Positions 1-6,961 of a stretch of 19,331 nucleotides of DNA are shown piece by piece. This DNA is from JBBCJT01 sp037190665 (GTDB lineage Bacteria > Pseudomonadota > Alphaproteobacteria > Acetobacterales > Acetobacteraceae), in the NCBI GenBank assembly GCA_037190665.1, contig JBBCJT010000045.1, forward strand, positions 1-19,331, written 5' to 3'. Numbering within the stretch: the stretch's first letter is position 1; every line of letters begins with the position of its first letter. Both the position numbers and the translations under genes were made by a program. The notes under the pieces were generated by a model. The model made no database searches. It saw only the letters and a program-made list of their open reading frames with translations, and was not told where the DNA came from.

Positions 1-29
1 GCCGTTTCGATCCACTACACACAAGGGCC

Positions 30-139
30 GGGGTGAGGGTAGCCCCACCAGCACCACGGCGGGATTTCGCCTCTTCGCGGAACCCTCACCCTCCCGCGCA
101 AGCGCGGGCCCCTCCCTATCCCGCCGGGCGGGAGAGGGG
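30..139. repeat. Composite palindromic intergenic repeat
   Basis: Three nested inverted repeats are visible. GGTGAGGGT at 32-40 is the exact reverse complement of ACCCTCACC at 82-90. A compact hairpin lies at 93-108 (CCCGCGC, AA, GCGCGGG). A longer hairpin spans about 113-139 around TCCCGCC-G-GGCGGGA (119-133), with one A-G mismatch and one wobble farther out. A shorter relative of the last hairpin lies before thyX at 2110-2135. The look is that of the REP-like palindromes that sit between genes in many high-GC proteobacteria. Assignment to a repeat family is inference. No gene is seen in 1-278. Confidence 0.6.
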
Positions 140-278
140 ACCTGGTCCGTGCCCTTCCGTGAGACTCCCGCCAGGATGAGGCCCAATACCGCCGGCTGGA
201 CCATCCGGATCACCCGATAAACCGGCTCCGCCATGAGACGGGTTCCCGCCGGCCCCGGCTTCGTCGCAGGATGCGGCG

Positions 279-965
279 ATGCGCCGCCGGTCCCTCGTCC
301 TCCTGCCCGCCGCCGCCCTCGCCGCACCGGCGCGCGCGGCCCAGGTCGACCTGCTGCTCGCGCTGGTCGTGGACGCCTCCGGCTCCATCGACCCGGCCGA
401 GTTCGCCCTGCAGCGGCAGGGCTATGCGGACGCGCTGGCCGATCCCTCGGTGATCGCGGCCGCGCGGTCCGGCGTGGCGGGCGCGATCGCGATCTGCATG
501 GCCGAATGGGGCTCGCCCGGCGGGGCCGAGACCGTGGTCCCGTGGATGGAACTGCGCGACGCGGCGACGGCCGCCGCGCTGGGCGAGGCGATCCGCACCG
601 CCCCGCGCTCCCCGCAATCCTACAATGCCATCGGCGATGCGATCGACCACGCCGCCCGCGCCATCGCCGCCGCGCCGGTGCGCGCCGAACGGCGGGTGAT
701 CGACATCTCCGGCGACGGGCCGGACATGCGCAGCCTGCGCCCCGCCCCGCTCGCCCGCGACGACGCGGTGGCGGCCGGCATCACCATCAATGCGCTCGCC
801 ATCGATGGCGGCTTCCGCAACGTGCGCGCGGCCTACGAGCGCGACGTGATCGGCGGCGACGGCGCCTTCGTGATGGACGCCTCCGACCGCACCGACCTGT
901 TCCGCGCGCTCCGCGCCAAGCTGGTGCGCGAGATCGCCGCGCGCCCCGCCGGCAGGACCGGCTGA
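279..965 (+). CDS. DUF1194 domain protein, secreted VWA-like
   Basis: A 228-residue protein with an N-terminal signal peptide (about residues 1-20: MRRR, a hydrophobic alanine/leucine run, then APARA). The mature part opens with a von Willebrand A-like strand ending in DASGS (residues 32-36), the Asp-x-Ser-x-Ser metal-ion-dependent adhesion motif. The later blocks around AEWGSP, YNAIGDAIDHA and VIDISGDG are typical of DUF1194, whose function is unknown. It is expected in the periplasm or outside the cell. The ATG at 279 is preceded by AGGA at 268-271. Its stop codon overlaps the mgsA start by one base (TGATG), so the two are probably translationally coupled. Family assignment is from recognised motifs; the biochemical role is unknown. 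Confidence 0.85.
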   Translation: MRRRSLVLLPAAALAAPARAAQVDLLLALVVDASGSIDPAEFALQRQGYADALADPSVIAAARSGVAGAIAICMAEWGSPGGAETVVPWMELRDAATAAALGEAIRTAPRSPQSYNAIGDAIDHAARAIAAAPVRAERRVIDISGDGPDMRSLRPAPLARDDAVAAGITINALAIDGGFRNVRAAYERDVIGGDGAFVMDASDRTDLFRALRAKLVREIAARPAGRTG

Positions 966-1342
966 TGGCCCGCATCGCGCTCGTCGCGCACGATGCGAAG
1001 AAGCCCGCGCTCGCCGAATTCGCCGCCGCCCACGCGGCAAGGCTCGCGCCGCATACGCTGATCGCGACCGCCACCACCGGCGGGGTGCTGCACGCACGCT
1101 GCCCGGGCCTGACCGTCGAGACGGTGCTCAGCGGTCCCCTCGGCGGCGATCAGCAGATCGGCGCGATGATCGCAGAGGGGCGGCTGGATGCGCTGGTCTT
1201 CTTCTCCGATCCGCTCACGGCCCAGCCGCACGACCCGGACGTGAAGGCGCTGATCCGCATCGCCCAGGTGCGTGACATTCCGGTGGCACTGAACCCGGCC
1301 ACCGCTGCGCTGTTGGTACCCTGGCTCGATCAGCGGCGCTGA
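965..1342 (+). CDS. mgsA: Methylglyoxal synthase
   Basis: Converts dihydroxyacetone phosphate to methylglyoxal and phosphate, a cytosolic bypass of lower glycolysis. The 125 residues carry the family hallmarks: IALVAHDAKK at the N-terminus, the phosphate-binding ATATTGG (34-40), SGPLGGDQQ with Asp62 equivalent to the catalytic Asp71 of the E. coli enzyme, and PHDPDVKAL (88-96) with His89 and Asp92 equivalent to His98 and Asp101. It is shorter than the roughly 150-residue E. coli enzyme: both the N-terminal extension and the last C-terminal stretch are missing, but all catalytic motifs are present. The ATG overlaps the stop of the DUF1194 gene; AGGA at 954-957 may serve as ribosome binding site. 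No glyoxalase gene is seen nearby. Confidence 0.92.
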   Translation: MARIALVAHDAKKPALAEFAAAHAARLAPHTLIATATTGGVLHARCPGLTVETVLSGPLGGDQQIGAMIAEGRLDALVFFSDPLTAQPHDPDVKALIRIAQVRDIPVALNPATAALLVPWLDQRR

Positions 1343-1416
1343 TCGGCCGCATTCGCGCTTTGCATTTCCACCGCGCGGCCCGGCCGCCTCAGGCTGCGCG
1401 ACAGGGAGGGTCAGAT

Positions 1417-2058
1417 ATGGACTACGTGCTGTACGGCGAACGCGGCTCGGGCTCCGTCATTCCGGAGATGCTGCTGGCCGAGGCGGACGTCACGCCGCGC
1501 AAGATCGACGTCTCCCTCGGCGAGGACGAGCAGCGCGGCGAGGCTTTCCGCAAGATCAACCCGATGGGCCGCCTTCCCGCGCTGGTGCTGCCGGACGGCA
1601 CGGTGGTCACGGAATCCTTCGCCATCGCGCTGGTGATCGCCGACCGCCATCCCGACGCCGGGCTGCTGCCGCCACCCGGCAGCGCGGCGCGGGCCAGGGC
1701 GCTGCGGCTGATGGCCCTGCTCGCGGGCGAGCTGTACCCGGCCGTCACCCGCTTCGACTATCCGGACCGCTTCGTCACCGACCCCGCCGCCGCACCGGGC
1801 GTGGCCCAGCGCGCGACCGAGGAGTCGCAGCGCATCTGGACCATCGTCGAGGCGGAGGTGGAGGCGCCGTTCGCGGTGGGCGCGTTCAGCGCGCTGGACG
1901 CGCAGATCGCTGCCATGTCCCGCTGGCGGAACAATCCGCACGAATGGGTGGACGCGCAGTGCCCGAAGGTGGCCGCGATCGCCCGCGCCGTCGCGGCCCG
2001 GCCGAAAGCGGGGGCGGTGCTGCGGTTCCACTTCGGCCACCGGCTCTCGGACGCGTAG
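1417..2058 (+). CDS. Glutathione S-transferase family protein (1)
   Basis: A 213-residue cytosolic GST-fold protein. The N-terminal thioredoxin-like half begins MDYVLYGERGSGSV, continues to the cis-proline loop NPMGRLPALVLPDG and then the glutathione-contacting glutamate-serine pair in VVTESFAIALVIAD. The C-terminal helical half is less conserved and contains a tryptophan-rich stretch near residues 145-180. The ATG at 1417 follows GGGAGGG (1404-1410). The in-frame codons further upstream look non-coding. It stands between mgsA and thyX with gaps on both sides, so it is probably a separate transcript. The substrate cannot be told. It is one of three GST-fold genes in the window; the other two are only distantly similar. 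Confidence 0.85.
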   Translation: MDYVLYGERGSGSVIPEMLLAEADVTPRKIDVSLGEDEQRGEAFRKINPMGRLPALVLPDGTVVTESFAIALVIADRHPDAGLLPPPGSAARARALRLMALLAGELYPAVTRFDYPDRFVTDPAAAPGVAQRATEESQRIWTIVEAEVEAPFAVGAFSALDAQIAAMSRWRNNPHEWVDAQCPKVAAIARAVAARPKAGAVLRFHFGHRLSDA

Positions 2059-2109
2059 GTCTCCGGCACTCTCGCTTGACCCCCGGCAAGCTCCGCCGCT
2101 ACCGCCACC

Positions 2110-2135
2110 TCTCCCGCCCAGTGTCGGGCGGGGGA
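2110..2135. repeat. Palindromic repeat upstream of thyX
   Basis: CCCGCCC (2113-2119) pairs with GGGCGGG (2126-2132) around a six-base loop, and the stem extends outward to T2110 and A2135 with one wobble. It resembles the longest hairpin of the repeat at 113-139 (TCCCGCC/GGCGGGA). Its right edge contains the A of an ATG that is in frame with thyX, which argues that this ATG belongs to the repeat rather than to the gene. Confidence 0.55.
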
Positions 2136-2152
2136 TGAGGGACGAGTCGGGT

Positions 2153-3085
2153 ATGGCGCTGACCACCGAACAGCAGCAGGAAATCGTGGCCGCCCGCGAC
2201 GCGCGGGCCGAGACGCGCCGCCCCACCGTGCCGGCGCTGGAGGCGATGCTGTTCGAGCCCCTGCCCGTGCTCGACCACGGCTTCGTCCGCGTCGTCGACT
2301 ACATGGGCGACGATTCTGCCGTGGTGCAGGCCGCCCGCGTCTCCTACGGCCGCGGCACGCGCAAGGCGAACGAGGATGCCGGGCTGATCCGCTACCTGAT
2401 GCGGCACCGGCACTCCACGCCCTTCGAGATGTGCGAGATCAAGTACCACGTGAAGCTGCCGATCTTCGTCGCGCGGCAGTGGATCCGCCACCGCACGGCG
2501 AACGTGAACGAATACTCGGCGCGCTATTCCGTGCTGGACCGCGAGTTCTACCTGCCCGCGCCCGAACAGCTCGCCGCCCAGTCCGAGGTCAACCGCCAGG
2601 GCCGCGGCGCGGTACTGCACGGGGAGGACGCGCTGCGCGTGCTCGACCTGCTGCGCGAGGACGCGACGCGGAACTACGACCATTATCTCGAGATGCTGAA
2701 CGAGGAGGAGGACGGCTCGTCCCGCGACCCCGCCCGCGCCGGGCTGGCGCGCGAACTGGCGCGGATGAACCTGACGCTGAACACCTACACGCAGTGGTAC
2801 TGGAAGACGGACCTGCACAACCTGCTGCACTTCCTGTCGCTGCGCGCCGACCCGCACGCCCAGTACGAGATCCGCGTCTATGCCGAGGCCATGCTGCGCA
2901 CGGTGGAAGCCTGGGTGCCGGTCAGCTACGCCGCCTTCCGCGACTACCGGCTTGGCGCGGCGACGCTCTCCGCGCAGATGATGGACGTGATCCGCCGCCG
3001 GCTGGCGGGCCAGAGCGTCACCCAGGCCGACAGCGGCCTGTCGAAGCGCGAATGGACGGAGCTGACCGCAATCCTGGAGGGCTGA
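2153..3085 (+). CDS. thyX: FAD-dependent thymidylate synthase ThyX
   Basis: Makes dTMP from dUMP using methylene-tetrahydrofolate, FAD and NADPH, replacing the ThyA route. The ThyX signature is seen as RHRTANVNEYSAR (residues 112-124), followed by the nucleotide-binding region ending in LRADPHAQYEIRVYAEAM, where the conserved arginine near the substrate lies. The usual serine in the middle of the signature is Asn here; I believe this is a normal alphaproteobacterial variant. The ATG at 2153 (310 residues) is chosen over the ATG at 2135, because the earlier one sits on a palindromic repeat and AGGGA at 2139-2143 can serve the later one. An operon with the next two genes is likely, since the 73-residue gene starts three bases after its stop. 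Confidence 0.95.
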   Translation: MALTTEQQQEIVAARDARAETRRPTVPALEAMLFEPLPVLDHGFVRVVDYMGDDSAVVQAARVSYGRGTRKANEDAGLIRYLMRHRHSTPFEMCEIKYHVKLPIFVARQWIRHRTANVNEYSARYSVLDREFYLPAPEQLAAQSEVNRQGRGAVLHGEDALRVLDLLREDATRNYDHYLEMLNEEEDGSSRDPARAGLARELARMNLTLNTYTQWYWKTDLHNLLHFLSLRADPHAQYEIRVYAEAMLRTVEAWVPVSYAAFRDYRLGAATLSAQMMDVIRRRLAGQSVTQADSGLSKREWTELTAILEG

Positions 3086-3088
3086 CGG

Positions 3089-3310
3089 ATGGGCTGGGTC
3101 CTGCTGTTCCTCGGCCTCGCGCTGATCTTCGGGCCGGTCTTCCTCGTCCTCGCCGGCATGGCCTTCGGCTTCTGGATGCTGGGGCTGATCGTCGCCGGCA
3201 TCTGGAGCCTGCTGACCTTCATCTTCGGCGATGGCGGCATGGCCGCCGTGATCGCGGCGATCTGCGGCGTCGTCATCGGCTGGTGGTGGCGCGGCAGGCG
3301 CGTGCCGTGA
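3089..3310 (+). CDS. Small hypothetical membrane protein, 73 aa
   Basis: I do not recognise a family. The 73 residues are almost entirely hydrophobic: segments at about 2-24, 27-47 and 50-66 could each cross the membrane, separated by short turns (FGDGG near 47-51). It ends in a tryptophan-rich, basic tail (WWWRGRRVP) that would stay in the cytosol. Translation is well supported: the ATG lies three bases after the thyX stop, GGAGG is present at about 3076-3080, and its stop overlaps the GTG of the sugar kinase by four bases. The tight packing argues for a real gene and for co-expression with thyX and the kinase. Its function is unknown. Confidence 0.7.
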   Translation: MGWVLLFLGLALIFGPVFLVLAGMAFGFWMLGLIVAGIWSLLTFIFGDGGMAAVIAAICGVVIGWWWRGRRVP

Positions 3311-4179
3311 TCGTCTGCTTCGGGTCGATCAACCTCGACCTCATCGTCCCGGTGGCGCGGCTGCCTGCCCCCGGCGAAACGGTGCTCGGCGGCGATTGCC
3401 GCATGGAGCCGGGCGGCAAGGGCGCGAACCAGGCGGTGGCGGCGGCACGGGACGGTGCGGCGGTCGCGATGGTGGGCGCGGTGGGAACCGATGCGCTGGC
3501 CGCACCGGCGCTCGCCCTGCTCACCGAAGCGGGCGCGGACCTGACGGCCCTGCAGCGCCATGACGGCCCGACCGGCTGCGCGCTGATCGCCGTGGATGGC
3601 GAAGGGCGCAACCAGATCGTCGTCGCGCCCGGCGCCAATGCCGCGGTGCGCGCCACGCAGCTCGCCGACGCGCGGCTCGGCCCCGAGACGACGCTGCTGC
3701 TGCAGATGGAACTGCCGCCGGCGGAGACCGAGGCGGTGATCGCCCGCGCGCGGGCCGCCGGCGCGCGGATCGTGCTGAACCTCGCCCCTGCTCTGCCGCT
3801 GTCGGACGATGCGCTGCGCGCGGTCGACGTGCTGGTGGTCAACGAAGCCGAGGCGGAATGGCTCGCCGGCCGGCTGGGCACCGGAGCCACCGCCGACGCG
3901 CTCGCCGCGCATCTGGGCGTGGCCGTGGTGCGCACGCTGGGCGCGGACGGGGCGGAAGCGCCCGGCCTCGCCGTGCCCGCCCCCGCCGTGGTGCCGGTGG
4001 ACACGGTCGCGGCCGGCGACTGCTTCACCGGCGTGATGGCGGCCGAACTGGATCGCGGCGCGACGCTGGCGGCCGCGATTCGCCGGGCGGTAACGGCGGC
4101 GAGCCTCGCCTGCACGCGGCCCGGCTCGCAGCGCAGCCTGCCGTCGCGCGCGGAGACCGACGCCGCGCTCGCGCGTTAA
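3307..4179 (+). CDS. rbsK: PfkB-family sugar kinase, ribokinase-like
   Basis: A 290-residue kinase expected to phosphorylate ribose or a related sugar or nucleoside with ATP in the cytosol. The N-terminus has the ribokinase signature GSINLDLIVPVARLPAPGET followed by the PfkB motif GGKGANQA (36-43). The second PfkB signature is DTVAAGDCF (232-240), with Asp238 as catalytic base and Ala236 where Gly is usual in the anion hole. The ribokinase-type N-terminus makes ribokinase the best guess, but specificity cannot be proved by reading. The start is a GTG whose last two bases form part of the preceding stop (GTGA overlap), so translation is coupled to the 73-residue membrane protein. A weak CGGGG/CCCCG hairpin (4180-4195) follows the stop without a T-run. 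Confidence 0.85.
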   Translation: MIVCFGSINLDLIVPVARLPAPGETVLGGDCRMEPGGKGANQAVAAARDGAAVAMVGAVGTDALAAPALALLTEAGADLTALQRHDGPTGCALIAVDGEGRNQIVVAPGANAAVRATQLADARLGPETTLLLQMELPPAETEAVIARARAAGARIVLNLAPALPLSDDALRAVDVLVVNEAEAEWLAGRLGTGATADALAAHLGVAVVRTLGADGAEAPGLAVPAPAVVPVDTVAAGDCFTGVMAAELDRGATLAAAIRRAVTAASLACTRPGSQRSLPSRAETDAALAR

Positions 4180-4215
4180 CGGGGCGGCAACCCCGGGCGT
4201 GCATTCTCCGCCTCG

Positions 4216-4306
4216 CGCCGGGGAACGACCTCCGGCGAAGCAGGGAAAATCCCGGGCCGCCGCGATGGTCGCGGTGGCCACCCTCCCCCGAAAAACACCC
4301 TCGGGG
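4216..4306 (+). promoter_or_regulatory. Hairpin-rich leader upstream of flagellin 1
   Basis: Three consecutive inverted repeats fill the space before the first flagellin gene. Hairpin one is 4216-4223 with 4230-4237 (CGCCGG/CCGGCG core). Hairpin two is 4255-4265 with 4269-4279, eleven pairs including one wobble around a three-base loop. Hairpin three is CCCCGA (4286-4291) with TCGGGG (4301-4306), ending ten bases before the ATG. The only G-rich stretch that could bind 16S rRNA lies inside the third stem. No sigma-54 or other clear promoter is visible here. A role as a translation-controlling 5' leader is inference; FlbT is known to act on a flagellin 5' leader in Caulobacter. Confidence 0.4.
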
Positions 4307-4316
4307 TTTCCGGCCC

Positions 4317-5495
4317 ATGGCCTTCTCGATCAACACCAACGTCAATGCGATGGCGGCCGTCCGGTCGCTCGCCACCATCTCCTCCAGCATGGAGAAGACG
4401 CAGGCCCGCGTGGAAACCGGCCTGCGCATCAACAAGGCCAGCGACGATCCGGCCGTGTTCTCCATCTCCCAGGCCATGCGCGCCGACATCAAGGGCCTGA
4501 CCGCGGTCAAGGACAGCCTGGGCTTCGGCAAGGCAACGCTCGCCGTCGCCAATGCCGCGGCGAAGAAGATCAGCGACGAGCTGGCCACGTTGAAGGGGAC
4601 GATCCTGCAGGGTCAGCAGCAGGGTATCGACCAGGCGACCATCCAGGATCAGGTCGACAACGCGCTCGCCAACATCCAGACCTATGCCACGACGGCGACG
4701 TTCAACGGCGTCAACCTGCTCGCGTCGGGCCCCGGCGGCACGATCGACTTCGTCAACCTCGACATCATCCGCGACATCGCCGGCAACACCATCCAGGTCG
4801 CGAACCAGGACTCCACCGTCGCCGGCATCGGCCTGACGGGGCTCGACGTCGCCAACGGCGCCTTCACCGTCACGTTCGACAACGCGATGGCGTTCGCCAA
4901 CGGCGATCTGATCACGCTGCAGCGCAATGACGGCAGCCAGGTGATCTTCGAGTTCAACGACGGCTCGACGCCGCTGACCAGCACGCCCGTGGCCGACGAT
5001 CCGCTGACCGCGGCGAACGAGCGTGTCGAGGTGGCGGACGTGCAGTACGACGCCGGCACCCAGGCGCCGCTGGAGGGTCTGGATGCCCTGGTGAGCCGGA
5101 TGAAGGAGTTCGGCTTCGCCGCCAGCGTCCAGGGCAACCAGCTCATCGTGGCGGGCGTGGACTCCACCGCGAGCAGCATCACCGTCGGGGCCGGCGCCAC
5201 CGCCGGCACGCTGAACGGCACCGACACCGCGGTGATGGCGATCAACGGCGCCATCACCAACCTTGGCACCAAGATGGCCACGCTCGGCGCGGCGAGCCGG
5301 CAGGTGGAAGGGCTGCAGGACTTCACCTCCTCGCTCTACGACAGCGTGAAGGAGGGTCTCGGCGCGCTGGTCGATGCCGACCTCGCCGAGGAAAGCGCCC
5401 TGCTGACCACGCTGCAGACCAAGCAGCAGCTCGCGGTGCAGTCGCTGTCCATCGCCAATCAGGCTTCTTCGGTGCTGCTCACGCTGTTCCGGTAA
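4317..5495 (+). CDS. Flagellin 1
   Basis: The filament subunit exported by the flagellar type III apparatus; 392 residues. The N-terminal D0/D1 segment (about 1-140) opens MAFSINTNVNAMAAVRSL and contains SDDPAVFSISQAMRADIKGL. The central part (about 145-300) is a beta-rich surface domain with NLDIIRDIAG, VANQDSTVAGIGL and FDNAMAFANGD. The C-terminal D1/D0 helices cover about the last 85 residues, ending QQLAVQSLSIANQASSVLLTLFR with the usual terminal arginine. The ATG at 4317 has no good Shine-Dalgarno; a hairpin ends ten bases upstream. A strong terminator follows, so it is probably monocistronic. It is a tandem paralogue of flagellin 2, 37 residues shorter mainly because of a smaller surface-domain loop. 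Confidence 0.95.
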   Translation: MAFSINTNVNAMAAVRSLATISSSMEKTQARVETGLRINKASDDPAVFSISQAMRADIKGLTAVKDSLGFGKATLAVANAAAKKISDELATLKGTILQGQQQGIDQATIQDQVDNALANIQTYATTATFNGVNLLASGPGGTIDFVNLDIIRDIAGNTIQVANQDSTVAGIGLTGLDVANGAFTVTFDNAMAFANGDLITLQRNDGSQVIFEFNDGSTPLTSTPVADDPLTAANERVEVADVQYDAGTQAPLEGLDALVSRMKEFGFAASVQGNQLIVAGVDSTASSITVGAGATAGTLNGTDTAVMAINGAITNLGTKMATLGAASRQVEGLQDFTSSLYDSVKEGLGALVDADLAEESALLTTLQTKQQLAVQSLSIANQASSVLLTLFR

Positions 5496-5518
5496 GTCTG
5501 ACCCGCCTGGGCGGCATC

Positions 5519-5564
5519 GGGGCGTCGGGTCCGGCATTTCCTGCCGGGTCCGGCGCCCTTTCTT
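5519..5564 (+). terminator. Strong intrinsic terminator after flagellin 1
   Basis: A nearly continuous stem pairs 5519-5536 with 5542-5559, about 18 pairs with four wobbles, around the five-base loop TTTCC. The core is GGGTCCGGCA facing TGCCGGGTCC, extended by GGGCG with CGCCC. The 3' side runs directly into TTTCTT (5559-5564). It would separate transcription of the two flagellin genes. Confidence 0.85.
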
Positions 5565-5577
5565 ATGCCGTCACCGC

Positions 5578-5593
5578 TGGCACGCTTCCTGCT
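5578..5593 (+). promoter_or_regulatory. Sigma-54 (RpoN) promoter of flagellin 2
   Basis: TGGCACGCTTCCTGCT matches the sigma-54 consensus TGGCACG-N4-TTGCW with one mismatch (C for the first T of the -12 element). The invariant GG (5579-5580) and GC (5591-5592) are exactly ten bases apart. It lies just after the flagellin 1 terminator and about 60 bases before the flagellin 2 start, placing the transcription start near 5604. Sigma-54 control of late flagellar genes is established in Caulobacter and relatives. Confidence 0.75.
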
Positions 5594-5652
5594 GCGGGTC
5601 CGCGAGTCGCCCACGACCGGGCGGCACGCGGCAACAACGCAGGAGGTGGGCG

Positions 5653-6942
5653 ATGCCCTTCTCGATCAACACCAACGTCAACGCGATGGCGGCCGTCCGG
5701 TCGCTCAACTCCCTCTCCACCCAGATGGAAAAGACGCAGGCCCGCGTCGAGACCGGGCTCAAGATCGGCAGTGCCAAGGACGATCCGGCGGTCTTCGCCA
5801 TCAGCCAGGCGATGCGCGCCGACATCAAGGGGCTGGAGGCGGTGAAGGACAGCCTCGGCTTCGGCAAGGCGACGCTCGCGGTGGCGAACAACGCCATCAA
5901 GAAGATCAGCGACGAGCTGGCGGCACTGAAGCAGTGGGCGCTGCAGGGCCAGCAGCAGGGCATCGACAAGGCCAAGATGAACGAGCAGATCTCCAACGCG
6001 CTCGCCAACGTTCAGACCTACGCCGATTCCGCGACCTTCAACGGCGTGAACCTGCTGGCCAACGCCAACGTCCCGCCCGCCGGCGCGGTGGACTTCAACC
6101 TCGACATCATCAAGGACCTGACCGGCGCGACGCTGTCGGTGGCGAACCAGGATGCCACCGTGCAGGGGATCGGCCTGTCCGGCCTGAAGGTCGAGCAGGG
6201 CACGATGACCATCACCTTCGACAACGCCATCGCGTTCGCGAACGGCGACTATGTCGAGCTGGTGCGCGCCGACGGCACCTCCGTGGTGTTCGAGTTCCTC
6301 GATGCCCTCACGCCTCCGTCCCAGGTGCCGAGCCCGACGCGGCAGGTCCTGGACGTGCAGTACGACAGCGGCACCCAGTCGGTGCTGGACGGGCTCGATG
6401 CGCTGGTGGCGCGCATCCGCAGCGCCGGCTTCGGCGCGACCGTCGATGGCGGCGTGCTGACGATCTCCGGCGGCATCGACGTGGTCGCCTCGGCGATCGC
6501 CAACGGCAGCACCGTCAACGGTGACGCGGATACCGATCCCTCGACCTACGAGGTCCTGGGCCTGACCAGCGATGCCGCCGCCAACGCCGCCGGCGTGAAG
6601 TACTATCAGGTCGTCGCCGGCACCCCGACCATCACCGCGGGCGCGAGCTTCGGCATCGGCAACGACGCGCGGGCCGCGATCGCCGCGATCGACGGCGCGA
6701 TCGAGATCGTGGGCACCAAGATGGCCACGCTCGGTTCGGCGAACCGGCAGGTGGAAGGGCTGCAGGAATTCGCCGCCTCGCTCTACGACAGCGTCAAGGA
6801 AGGCCTCGGCGCGCTGGTCGATGCCGACCTCGCGGCGGAAAGCGCCCAGCTCACCGCGTTGCAGACCAAGCAGCAGCTTGCCGTGCAGTCGCTGTCGATC
6901 GCCAACCAGACGCCGCAGAGCCTGCTGAAGCTGTTCCAGTAA
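5653..6942 (+). CDS. Flagellin 2
   Basis: The second filament subunit, 429 residues, a clear tandem duplicate of flagellin 1 over its whole length. D0/D1 begins MPFSINTNVNAMAAVRSL and contains KDDPAVFAISQAMRADIKGL. The centre shares FNLDIIKDLTGATL, VANQDATVQGIGL and FDNAIAFANGDYVEL. It then has an extra stretch of about 35 residues (around VNGDADTDPSTYEVLGL to AGTPTITAG) lacking in flagellin 1. The last 85 residues are nearly identical to those of flagellin 1 and end SLLKLFQ. Translation signals are strong: AGGAGGT at 5641-5647, five bases before the ATG. A sigma-54 promoter lies at 5578-5593. flaF follows after 19 bases, so the two probably form an operon. Confidence 0.95.
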   Translation: MPFSINTNVNAMAAVRSLNSLSTQMEKTQARVETGLKIGSAKDDPAVFAISQAMRADIKGLEAVKDSLGFGKATLAVANNAIKKISDELAALKQWALQGQQQGIDKAKMNEQISNALANVQTYADSATFNGVNLLANANVPPAGAVDFNLDIIKDLTGATLSVANQDATVQGIGLSGLKVEQGTMTITFDNAIAFANGDYVELVRADGTSVVFEFLDALTPPSQVPSPTRQVLDVQYDSGTQSVLDGLDALVARIRSAGFGATVDGGVLTISGGIDVVASAIANGSTVNGDADTDPSTYEVLGLTSDAAANAAGVKYYQVVAGTPTITAGASFGIGNDARAAIAAIDGAIEIVGTKMATLGSANRQVEGLQEFAASLYDSVKEGLGALVDADLAAESAQLTALQTKQQLAVQSLSIANQTPQSLLKLFQ

Positions 6943-6961
6943 GCCGCAGGGAGCAGAACCC

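Noticed and set aside
2431..3306. Long open frame overlapping thyX, in frame with the sugar kinase
   Set aside because: Its translation is Arg/Pro/Ala-rich without motifs, as expected from high-GC shadow frames; the kinase clearly begins at the GTG at 3307.
4244..4257. GG-N10-GC spacing upstream of flagellin 1 as a second sigma-54 promoter
   Set aside because: Only the GG and GC match; the surrounding TGGCACG and TTGCW bases do not, so it is likely chance in GC-rich DNA.
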